Assembly: GCA_016302585.1 (NCBI GenBank)
Contig: JAEDNI010000057.1
Location: forward strand, 1 to 8,528
Source: Paludibacteraceae bacterium
Lineage (GTDB): Bacteria > Bacteroidota > Bacteroidia > Bacteroidales > Paludibacteraceae
Length of the DNA: 8,528 nucleotides
Direction of reading: 5' to 3'
The notes under the pieces were generated by a model that did no database searches, was not told where the DNA came from, and saw nothing but the letters and a program-made list of their open reading frames with translations. Shown in pieces: positions 1 through 5,877 of the stretch; the first letter of the stretch is position 1, and each line of letters begins with the position of its first letter. The position numbers and the translations under genes were made by a program.

Positions 1-62
1 TAAAAGAAGCAAGGCTTCTAAAGCACTCAAAGGGTTTTGTTTGTTTTTTTCTAATCCTTGCT
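1..62. other. Gene-free left edge with two competing short inverted repeats
   Basis: No gene is visible here. The window opens with TAA, which could be the stop of a gene outside the window, but this cannot be tested. AGAAGC (5-10) and GCTTCT (14-19) form a 6-bp stem with loop AAG. AGCAAGG (8-14) can instead pair with CCTTGCT (56-62), so the two structures exclude each other. A T-rich stretch lies at 34-50. It may be the 3' end or terminator of an upstream transcript, but the T run is too far from the first hairpin for a typical intrinsic terminator. Confidence 0.3.
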
Positions 63-81
63 CAAAAAAATAGGGCATTTC

Positions 82-113
82 CTTGCACATGTCATTTTTT
101 TGTTGTACCTTTG
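82..113 (+). promoter_or_regulatory. Bacteroidota-type promoter of the XRE regulator gene
   Basis: CTTG (82-85) stands for the -33 box and TACCTTTG (106-113) matches the -7 consensus TAnnTTTG. They are separated by exactly 20 bp, as in the other promoters of this window. Transcription would start near 119-122, giving a leader of only about 10-13 nt before the ATG at 132. Seen directly: boxes and spacing. Known: this is the primary sigma promoter form of Bacteroidota. Confidence 0.75.
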
Positions 114-131
114 CAGCGGCATTTGTGGCGC

Positions 132-761
132 ATGGATGTTAAAGTTAAAATAGTCAACGATAATATCGTTCAGGTATTCACGATGGATGACGAGCACGTT
201 TGTTCGTTTGAGTTGCCATGTGAAAAAGGCAAACTCACCTATTCGTATATGGCAACGCGGATAGAACATCTGTTTTATGATGATATCAAGTCCGCAGATG
301 TTTTGAATGCTATTGCGTATGTTGTGAAGCGTTGTAAACACGAGGGCTTCACGCCGCGCCTTTATTTTGAGGAAACGGAAGAACGGCAAAATGTCGGTTC
401 GCTTATTCGCGAAGTACGTATAAAACGTGGAATTTCCTCTAAAGATGTAGCGATGTTGGTTGGTCTCGCAGCCCCCAACTACTCGCGTATAGAGAGCGGT
501 CTGACTTCGCCCACTTACAAGACGCTCATGCGTATTTTTGATGTGCTGGATATTCACATGAATATTCAATCGGCGGATCATGCTCCGATAAATGTAGAGG
601 AACGAGCAGAAGAAGAGCGCAATGCAGCATGGGAGATAGAAGAAAAGCGACTAATTGCGCAAGTCCGTAAAGAACATCCTAAAATGCTTCTATGGTCAGC
701 TAAGCGAGTAAAGGAAAGTTCTTATTACCAACAACTTGTAAGGGAGTATAAAGGTAATTAG
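132..761 (+). CDS. XRE-family (Cro/CI-type helix-turn-helix) transcriptional regulator
   Basis: A 209-residue protein that probably binds DNA as a dimer and controls the neighbouring units. Residues 89-143 form a typical HTH_3 domain: GSLIREVRIKRGISSKDVAML, then a recognition-helix region around NYSRIESG, then SPTYKTLMRIFDVL. Residues 1-85 are a separate N-terminal domain I do not recognise. Residues 155-180 are charged and helical (EERAEEERN and onward) and could be a coiled coil. Translation could open further upstream, but the ATG at 132 is chosen because the predicted transcription start lies just before it. It has a standard promoter, unlike the downstream units. Its stop codon (TAG) is part of the first copy of the repeated 29-bp element. 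An antitoxin-like role is possible, but no toxin partner is visible. Confidence 0.85.
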   Translation: MDVKVKIVNDNIVQVFTMDDEHVCSFELPCEKGKLTYSYMATRIEHLFYDDIKSADVLNAIAYVVKRCKHEGFTPRLYFEETEERQNVGSLIREVRIKRGISSKDVAMLVGLAAPNYSRIESGLTSPTYKTLMRIFDVLDIHMNIQSADHAPINVEERAEEERNAAWEIEEKRLIAQVRKEHPKMLLWSAKRVKESSYYQQLVREYKGN

Positions 762-786
762 CAAAAACGATAACTATTTTCGTTCG
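758..786 (+). promoter_or_regulatory. 29-bp shared element, copy 1 (upstream of nuclease)
   Basis: First of three near-identical elements. It reads TTAGCAAAAACGATAAC, five variable bases (TATTT), then TCGTTCG. Inside lies the inverted repeat AACGA (766-770) and TCGTT (780-784) with 9 bp between, the size of an operator for a dimeric HTH protein. It overlaps the XRE stop codon and lies 35 bp before the nuclease ATG. TATAAC follows at 798-803, 12 bp after the TCGTTCG block start-to-end distance also seen in copy 2. No TAnnTTTG box is present in this gap, so the element probably marks a different kind of promoter or an operator. Confidence 0.8.
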
Positions 787-821
787 ATATTATACCATAT
801 AACACTAAAAAATAAGCAATT

Positions 822-1712
822 ATGGCAAATCTCAAACAAGCACTTCGCTCTGCATTCGAAGATGGCACGTCTTATGGTACTGTGAATTCTAACGGATACC
901 TGTATAGTTTCTTAGATAATGTGTATGACAACAAAATGAGTATTGAACACCAACAGATGTTCGATCATGGTTCCGGTGGTGAACTGCATTCCAAAGCGGA
1001 GGCTGTTCATTCATCATCTATGTTGGGATACAATTTCTTCAGTTGGATTGACAAGAAACATCCTTTCGTATGGGATGACGTGGTTTATACTAAAGTATAT
1101 TTTGAGGTACAACTCCGTACTCTGTGTTGTCGAAGCAACCCCGCTAACATGGATATTGTGCTTGAAGGAGAAAGGTTTGGGCAAAGAGTATTACTATTTA
1201 TTGAATCAAAATTCCTTGAGTATACTAATCATGGTAAGTTAGAATTGTCTGAGGCTTATCTTATGCCTGAAAATTATTATATGGGGTCTTGGAATGATGT
1301 TGCATATGAGTTGCGCGTTGAAACGCGCAACACTAATCATTACAACGAAGGTCTAAAACAGTCTTTCTGTCATCTTGTGGCGTTAAATGCTCTTCAAAAT
1401 CCCAAAGCACTTGCTTGGTTTAATGCAAATAATGTGTTACAGATTGAAAACTTAGATGAGGTAGAAATCCGTTTCACAAATGCTATTTTCTATCCTCGAA
1501 ATGACTTTGAAGCTGAATACCAAAAATACCAAGACTACGAAGAATTGTATCGGTGGTTTAAGAAGTTCATCGCAAGAATTGCTCCGTATTCTGTTCAACC
1601 CGGATGGAATAACTATTACGAACTATGGCGTCTAATGAGAGACCAGATTTCTGACATAAACAGGAAGGCATTTTTGGAGCGTCGATACATAAATTTTGCC
1701 GAAAAATGCTAA
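822..1712 (+). CDS. Putative PD-(D/E)XK-fold endonuclease, orphan
   Basis: A 296-residue protein with the layout of a PD-(D/E)XK nuclease, probably cutting DNA with Mg2+. The likely core is an acidic helix residue in SGGELHSKAEA (E54 or E60), D111 in PANMDIVLEG, E128 and K130 in LLFIESKFLEY, and a helix with Q180 (EGLKQSFCHLVAL). The segment HSSSMLGYNFFSWI and the overall layout recall the PGN_0703-type putative restriction endonucleases of Bacteroidota; this family link comes from memory and is tentative. No methyltransferase or specificity subunit is present in the window. It is a single-gene unit, with the shared 29-bp element before it and two terminator-like hairpins after it. The downstream half (residues 225-296) is rich in Tyr and Trp and unrecognised. 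Confidence 0.65.
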   Translation: MANLKQALRSAFEDGTSYGTVNSNGYLYSFLDNVYDNKMSIEHQQMFDHGSGGELHSKAEAVHSSSMLGYNFFSWIDKKHPFVWDDVVYTKVYFEVQLRTLCCRSNPANMDIVLEGERFGQRVLLFIESKFLEYTNHGKLELSEAYLMPENYYMGSWNDVAYELRVETRNTNHYNEGLKQSFCHLVALNALQNPKALAWFNANNVLQIENLDEVEIRFTNAIFYPRNDFEAEYQKYQDYEELYRWFKKFIARIAPYSVQPGWNNYYELWRLMRDQISDINRKAFLERRYINFAEKC

Positions 1713-1735
1713 AAAATCAATAAGATAGCATTTTT
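1702..1735 (+). terminator. Hairpin at the nuclease stop codon, possible bidirectional terminator
   Basis: AAAAATGCTA (1702-1711) is perfectly complementary to TAGCATTTTT (1726-1735), with a 14-nt A-rich loop. The left arm includes part of the nuclease stop codon, and the right arm ends in a T run. A-rich and T-rich ends on both strands would allow termination in either direction. Confidence 0.5.
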
Positions 1736-1757
1736 CTAACAACCAACATTCATACTC

Positions 1758-1794
1758 AAAAGCCCTGTATCTCTTTGAATACAAGGCTTTTTTC
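1758..1794 (+). terminator. Rho-independent terminator after the nuclease gene
   Basis: AAAAGCC (1758-1764) pairs with GGCTTTT (1785-1791), and TGTAT (1766-1770) with ATACA (1779-1783). One mismatch separates the two stems, the loop is 8 nt, and a T-rich tail follows. It separates the nuclease transcript from the polymerase operon. Confidence 0.8.
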
Positions 1795-1812
1795 TTTATG
1801 TTCGAAAACTAA

Positions 1813-1841
1813 TTAGCAAAAACGCTAACATTTCTCGTTCG
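1813..1841 (+). promoter_or_regulatory. 29-bp shared element, copy 2 (upstream of the polymerase operon)
   Basis: It reads TTAGCAAAAACGCTAAC, five variable bases (ATTTC), then TCGTTCG. It differs from copy 1 in the first 17 bases only at position 13 (C for A), which leaves the AACGA/TCGTT inverted repeat with 4 of 5 pairs but creates a small TTAGC/GCTAA palindrome. TATAAC at 1853-1858 has the same offset as in copy 1. No standard -33/-7 pair is present. Confidence 0.8.
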
Positions 1842-1863
1842 TATTTAGGTACTATAACGTAAA

Positions 1864-1874
1864 TTTTTGCTAAT
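1864..1874 (-). repeat. Inverted partial copy of the shared element next to the start codon
   Basis: TTTTTGCTAAT is the exact reverse complement of ATTAGCAAAAA at 1812-1822, the left part of shared element copy 2. It lies directly before the ATG at 1875. The two arms could form an RNA hairpin hiding the translation start, or be two half-sites for a DNA-binding protein. Units 1 and 3 lack this inverted arm. Confidence 0.55.
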
Positions 1875-2159
1875 ATGGAAAATGAAATCAAAATTCAATT
1901 CGCTCTCCCCAACTTAGTGTCCATGCAGGACTGTCTCATCAACCCGCCTGCTGATTGGCAGCAGAAGATCTGCGGCAAACTGCAAGAACTGGTCATGGAC
2001 TATCTGAACTCAAACCACCTGACCATCAAAGCTCAGTTGGCTGACTATGCCGTGTGCGAAAGCGGCTGGCAGTATGCCGACAAGCTGGCCGAAATGCAGG
2101 TTGCCTCAATTGTAAGTAACTATTTTGACATATACTATGCGCAAGATTCGAATAACTAA
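1875..2159 (+). CDS. Hypothetical protein, first gene of the polymerase operon
   Basis: A 94-residue protein I do not recognise. It has no signal peptide or membrane segment. The middle is predicted helical and slightly acidic (QQKICGKLQELVMDYL, then IKAQLADYAVCESGWQYADKL). The only ATG near the usual leader distance is at 1875, 22 nt after the TATAAC motif that units 1 and 3 also have 23-24 nt before their starts. The end overlaps the start of the next gene by 23 nt if that starts at 2137, which suggests translational coupling. Its place at the head of the polymerase operon suggests a small partner or regulator of the downstream proteins. That is inference from position only. Confidence 0.65.
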   Translation: MENEIKIQFALPNLVSMQDCLINPPADWQQKICGKLQELVMDYLNSNHLTIKAQLADYAVCESGWQYADKLAEMQVASIVSNYFDIYYAQDSNN

Positions 2160-2871
2160 TGTATCACGCAATGCAAAGCATTGCCTTAAAAAAGCAGAAA
2201 GTATGAGACCTAATCTATTAGACTTCACGCCTTCAGGGAAAGCCTTAATCGACATGCCTAACTATAGCGATATCTCCTTCTTGGAGAGCTTTGGCTTCAG
2301 CCCTATCGAGAATGTGGAGCAGGAGATTCAGCAAGCGGACACTCCCGAACGTGCTGCTTTCCTGCAGCATTATGTCGATACGTACAAGCGTACGTTTACC
2401 GAACCGCCCAGAAACTACCTCAAAGAACCCGAGGTCAAGGAAGAAAGTTTGCCAGACTTTGAGGCTCCCAGTTACAAGTCAGTCCTTCTACGCAACGTGC
2501 GTTTGCTCCATACCACTGCGTGGTATATGATGGGGCATGTCGATGCAGAAATCCACGCGGTAAGACGGCATCTCAGTGAACTGCTGTGCGATCGGGTTGT
2601 GATAGATAATTTGGAGGAGTTCATAAATCTCACTGTCACTTCCAAGAACCACGAAGAGGCTTGTGCTCGCTTCCAAAAGCGGTTTGAGATTGGCTACGTA
2701 AAAACCCAGTATCTTCTCAGCATGCCGCTCTCCAAAGTCACCTCATTTGACCCGGTGAAATACGCCATTGAGAAAGAGGATTACAAGCGGCGTCTGGCTT
2801 TTGTCAGCCAACTGAAACCTTCTAACATGGCTACTGCTATGTATTTTAATAAGAAAGATATTCCGTATTAA
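2137..2871 (+). CDS. Hypothetical protein upstream of the DnaE homologue
   Basis: A 244-residue protein from the ATG at 2137; an in-frame ATG at 2203 would give 222 residues and remove the overlap with the previous gene. No family is recognised. The N-terminal third is mixed and Pro-containing, around LLDFTPSG and SFLESFGFSP. Residues 80-100 are Pro/Glu-rich and probably a flexible linker. The rest is helical and basic (LLRNVRLLHTTAWYMM, then RRHLSELL, then YKRRLAFVSQL). It has no membrane segments and no clear nuclease or helicase motif. The polymerase gene follows after 20 nt, so the two are surely co-transcribed. It could supply a function the shortened polymerase lacks, such as clamp or template binding, but nothing in the sequence proves this. 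Confidence 0.65.
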   Translation: MRKIRITNVSRNAKHCLKKAESMRPNLLDFTPSGKALIDMPNYSDISFLESFGFSPIENVEQEIQQADTPERAAFLQHYVDTYKRTFTEPPRNYLKEPEVKEESLPDFEAPSYKSVLLRNVRLLHTTAWYMMGHVDAEIHAVRRHLSELLCDRVVIDNLEEFINLTVTSKNHEEACARFQKRFEIGYVKTQYLLSMPLSKVTSFDPVKYAIEKEDYKRRLAFVSQLKPSNMATAMYFNKKDIPY

Positions 2872-2891
2872 TTTTTAAAAACTTCTATAAT

Positions 2892-5156
2892 ATGAACTTT
2901 ACACACTTACACGTCCATTCTAATTATTCACGCTTTGACGGCTTGGCAAAGTATAGAGACATTGTGGACAAATGTATCGCGACCGGCATGAACGCGGTTG
3001 CTATTACCGATCATGGCAATATGTGCGGTATCAAGGAACTGTTCGACTATTGCAAGTTAATTAACGAGGAGCGCAGTCTGGACGGCATTAAGCCGTTCAT
3101 CCCTATCGCTGGAGTTGAGGCGTACTGCGCCCGCCGTGGTCGTCATTTGATGTCCGACGCAGTAGACCGAGGTGGGTGGCATGTCATCCTGTTAGCCAAG
3201 AACAAGACCGGCTATCAGAACCTCTGCCGTCTTGTTTCTGCAAGCAATCAGGAAGATGCTTTCTTCGTTGTTCCTCGCATCGATCACGAACTGCTGGAGC
3301 AGTATCACGAAGGCATCATCTGTTGCTCCGCTTGTATTGGAGGTGAACTGCCGCAGAAAGTGCTTGCAGGTTTGCAGTCCGGCGACATGGCTGAAGCTCG
3401 CAGAACATTGGAGTGGTTCAAGAACCTATTTGGCGATGATTATTACATCGAGATTCAGCGTCACGAGACGCACAGAAGAGGGGCTAATCGCCAAACCTTC
3501 AAGTTGCAGTCTGCTATCAATCCCGTGCTGATAGAACTTGCACATGAGTACGGCGTGAAAGTCATCTGCTCGAATGACTGTCATTTTATCAACAAGGATG
3601 ATGCCGACGCACAGGATCTTCTCATGTGTTGCCAATCTAACAAGAAGGTCGAGGATAAAGACCGGATTCGGTACTCCAAACAGGAATGGATCAAATCCCC
3701 GCAGGAGATGGAAGCCATCTTCAGTGACCTGCCTGAAGCACCCGCCAACACGCAGGAGATAGTCGATAAGGTCGAGCTATACGACATTGAGCGTGCGCCC
3801 GTTTTGCCAAAGTTGGAACTTCCGGTATCTCCTTCGGAATATCTGCGCCAACAAGTGATGCAGGGAGGCATTGAGCGTTATGGCGCAGCATTCGTCCAAT
3901 CGTCTGCGTTCACGCATCGCGTCGAAACGGAACTACAGACAATATGCGCATATGAAGAGACGGTGTCCTATCTTCTTATCGTTGCTGACTTGGTGAACGC
4001 TGCACGCCAAATGGATATCGAGGTTGGACCGGGTCGTAACTCCGCTGCGGGTTCACTCGTGTTGTACTGCCTCAAGATAACCAACATCGACCCGCTGAAA
4101 TATGGTCTGCTCTTTGAGCGTTTCTATAACGATACAAGCACCTTGCCGGACATCGATTTGGATGTCGAGGATTGTGAGCGCGAAAGGCTCGTAGATTATC
4201 TTATGCAGAAATACGGAAAAGAGCATGTTGCCCATATCTTCATGCCTTACACACAAGATTCTATCCGCAGAACCTCCTTCCACGCTTGCGGTAATGCGCT
4301 ATCCGGAGAAGATTTGAGTAACGTACTTCCCTTGTGTTCGGTTGAGGGCAGACACTCCAGCAAACGAGTTATCGTTACGAGTTATCGCGACAGAGCCTTA
4401 GAGTCTGTGGGAGTTGTGAAGTTGGATATCTTGGGCTTATACATGCCGACGATAATCAAACGCTGTCTGCATAACATCAAACGGGCGCATGGCATTGATC
4501 TTGACATCAACACCATCTCTTTGGACGACGAACTAACATTCCGGCTTTTCCAGGAAGGTCGTACAGTTGGAGTGATACAATTCGAATCGGAAGGTTTGCA
4601 GGAGTATTTGCGAGAACTCGTTCCGAATACTTTTGAAGAACTCATTGCGATGAATGCCATGTACCGCTCTGGGCCGATGGATAATATTCCGCACTATATC
4701 GCTCGCAAGAAAGGTTTTGAGTCAATCTCTTTCTGTCATCCTGTTATCGAAGATATCCTCAAAGAGACACGCGGTATAATCGTCTATCAAGAGCAAGTCA
4801 TGTTGCTCTTTCAGAGGCTTGCTAACTTCACTCCTGAAGAGAGCGACAAACTTCGCCGCATGTTTGGTAAAGTCTCTCCCATCGTGGAAGAACTAAAGCG
4901 TACGTTTATCCGTCAAGGTCTTCAAAACGGCTATGATGAACTCGTGCTTACACTTGTCTGGGATGACCTCAAGAAGTATGCATTAAACGCCTTTGTGAAG
5001 TCTCACGCAGCCTGCTATACTTGGCTCGCCTACCAAGCCGCGTATCTCAAAGCGCACTATCCGATGGAGTTTTTGGATGCGTTTGCAACTATTCGGGATA
5101 AAGATAGCGATTGTTATAAACTCCTTGAAGAAGAACTGCGTTCCATTACCTGTTAG
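2892..5156 (+). CDS. Compact DNA polymerase III alpha-subunit homologue (DnaE-like, PHP plus polymerase core, no C-terminal third)
   Basis: A C-family DNA polymerase of 754 residues; cellular DnaE is usually about 1,160. The PHP domain (1-235) keeps what look like all metal ligands: HLHVH (H6, H8), TDH (D40, H41), E76, H97, C148, and D229/H231 in NDCHF. It may therefore be an active 3'-5' exonuclease. In the palm, GPGRNSAAGSLV (379-390) is followed by LPDIDLDVED (catalytic D420, D422) and KLDILGL (D512). Fingers motifs YRSGPMD (591-597), VYQEQVM (631-637) and KSHAACYT (703-710) are present. Only 88 residues separate D424 from D512, against about 150 in E. coli, so part of the palm/fingers is deleted. 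The protein ends soon after the KAHYPMEF motif (720-727), so the helix-hairpin-helix, clamp-binding, OB and tau-binding regions are absent. The stop codon lies inside shared element copy 3. No frameshift or broken motif suggests decay. It is unlikely to be the host replicase. Confidence 0.93.
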   Translation: MNFTHLHVHSNYSRFDGLAKYRDIVDKCIATGMNAVAITDHGNMCGIKELFDYCKLINEERSLDGIKPFIPIAGVEAYCARRGRHLMSDAVDRGGWHVILLAKNKTGYQNLCRLVSASNQEDAFFVVPRIDHELLEQYHEGIICCSACIGGELPQKVLAGLQSGDMAEARRTLEWFKNLFGDDYYIEIQRHETHRRGANRQTFKLQSAINPVLIELAHEYGVKVICSNDCHFINKDDADAQDLLMCCQSNKKVEDKDRIRYSKQEWIKSPQEMEAIFSDLPEAPANTQEIVDKVELYDIERAPVLPKLELPVSPSEYLRQQVMQGGIERYGAAFVQSSAFTHRVETELQTICAYEETVSYLLIVADLVNAARQMDIEVGPGRNSAAGSLVLYCLKITNIDPLKYGLLFERFYNDTSTLPDIDLDVEDCERERLVDYLMQKYGKEHVAHIFMPYTQDSIRRTSFHACGNALSGEDLSNVLPLCSVEGRHSSKRVIVTSYRDRALESVGVVKLDILGLYMPTIIKRCLHNIKRAHGIDLDINTISLDDELTFRLFQEGRTVGVIQFESEGLQEYLRELVPNTFEELIAMNAMYRSGPMDNIPHYIARKKGFESISFCHPVIEDILKETRGIIVYQEQVMLLFQRLANFTPEESDKLRRMFGKVSPIVEELKRTFIRQGLQNGYDELVLTLVWDDLKKYALNAFVKSHAACYTWLAYQAAYLKAHYPMEFLDAFATIRDKDSDCYKLLEEELRSITC

Positions 5157-5181
5157 CAAAAACGATAACACCTCTCGTTCG
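5153..5181 (+). promoter_or_regulatory. 29-bp shared element, copy 3 (upstream of the mini-sigma operon)
   Basis: It reads TTAGCAAAAACGATAAC, five variable bases (ACCTC), then TCGTTCG. The inverted repeat AACGA-N9-TCGTT is intact and the element begins in the polymerase stop codon. TATAAC appears at 5218-5223, 25 bp further from the element than in copies 1 and 2, but again 23 nt before the preferred start codon. A TATAAT at 5188-5193 lies nearer. No TAnnTTTG box is visible in the gap. Confidence 0.8.
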
Positions 5182-5240
5182 TATATATATAATGTAGCGA
5201 TCTTTTACATACTGAATTATAACACTAAATGTTTTTCTAT

Positions 5241-5522
5241 ATGAACGAAAATTTGGAATTGGTAAAAAACATTGAGTCCGGAATTAAAATACTTACGGAC
5301 GAACAGGTCAAAGAACAGTTTCATCCCTTCGTTGAGTCGGTTGCTCGTCGTCAACTGCGCGGCGGCAACCCGGCTCCGATGGAGGAACTTCTGACCAGAG
5401 GAGAAACAGGATTGGTGGAAGCATGGCATTGGTACAATCCTGAAAGTGGATGCAAATTTATTCCTTATGCCGTCTGGTTCATTCGTCAGGCGATGGAAGG
5501 AAAACCGTTTAACCAAAATTGA
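5241..5522 (+). CDS. Mini sigma factor: sigma-70 region 2 only
   Basis: A 93-residue protein resembling region 2 of primary sigma factors and nothing else. Residues 26-45 (FHPFVESVARRQLRGGNPAP) match region 2.1. EELLTRGETGLVEAWHWYNP (48-67) matches region 2.2, the part that grips the beta-prime clamp helices. KFIPYAVWFIRQAME (72-86) matches region 2.3, which melts the -10 DNA. The protein stops where the -10-reading helix (2.4) should continue, and it has no region 3 or 4. The ATG at 5241 is preferred over 5229 because all three units then have 22-24 nt between TATAAC and the start. The SLOG gene begins 7 nt after the stop. It may bind core RNA polymerase as a co-sigma, anti-sigma or decoy. 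The similarity is clear; the activity is inferred. Confidence 0.8.
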   Translation: MNENLELVKNIESGIKILTDEQVKEQFHPFVESVARRQLRGGNPAPMEELLTRGETGLVEAWHWYNPESGCKFIPYAVWFIRQAMEGKPFNQN

Positions 5523-5529
5523 AGTCAAT

Positions 5530-5877
5530 ATGAAGTTCGCCATTGTTGGAACGAGAAATCCAAGTATCTCGTATGAAGAATTCAAGGAAAAACTTGGTCG
5601 AGTAATCTCGAAAAATGTGGATACGATTGTTTCCGGCGGTGCTGTTGGTATTGACGCTTTCGCAAGGCGTTTTGCCGAAGAAAACCGCCTACAACTCATC
5701 GAACATCTGCCTGATTATTCACTTTACGGACGACGGGCTCCCATTGTGCGGAACTCGCTTATCGTGGATGACGCAGATGCGATGGTCGCCTTCCCGTCCG
5801 GAGAATCGAAAGGAACGTTTGACTCCATTCGGAAAATGGAGCAAACTGGTAAAAACGTCAAAATTATTAAAATATGA
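5530..5877 (+). CDS. SLOG/DprA-like Rossmann-fold nucleotide-binding protein (YspA/DUF2493-type)
   Basis: A 115-residue single-domain protein. MKFAIVGTRN (1-10) is the first strand and nucleotide-binding loop. DTIVSGGAVGIDAFARRFAE (31-50) is the GG-x-x-G-x-D hallmark of the DprA/Smf and YspA branch of the SLOG superfamily. LPDYSLYGRRAPIVRN (60-75), DADAMVAFPSGESKGT (81-96) and a C-terminal strand (KNVKIIKI) complete the fold. Members bind nucleotides or nucleotide-derived signals, and several occur in phage-defence systems. It lies 7 nt after the mini-sigma gene, and its stop overlaps the next start as ATGA, so the three genes are one operon. An upstream in-frame extension overlapping the sigma gene is rejected because the fold starts exactly at this Met. 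Its ligand cannot be told from sequence. Confidence 0.82.
   Translation: MKFAIVGTRNPSISYEEFKEKLGRVISKNVDTIVSGGAVGIDAFARRFAEENRLQLIEHLPDYSLYGRRAPIVRNSLIVDDADAMVAFPSGESKGTFDSIRKMEQTGKNVKIIKI

Noticed and set aside
51..581. Minus-strand ORF of 176 codons opposite the XRE gene
   Set aside because: It lies fully antisense to a gene with a clear HTH domain and promoter, and it has no recognisable domain.
4366..4388. Two copies of GAGTTATCG close together in the polymerase gene, resembling the reverse of the shared element
   Set aside because: Only a few bases match, the TCGTTCG block is absent, and the bases are explained by the coding sequence.
2386..4908. The 13-bp string AAGCGTACGTTTA found at 2386 and 4896
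   Set aside because: Both lie inside genes and encode Lys-Arg-Thr-Phe in unrelated contexts; no flanking similarity, so chance is enough.
5446..5529. N-terminal extension of the SLOG protein overlapping the mini-sigma gene
   Set aside because: The Rossmann fold begins exactly at the Met at 5530, and the extension is the sigma gene read in another frame.
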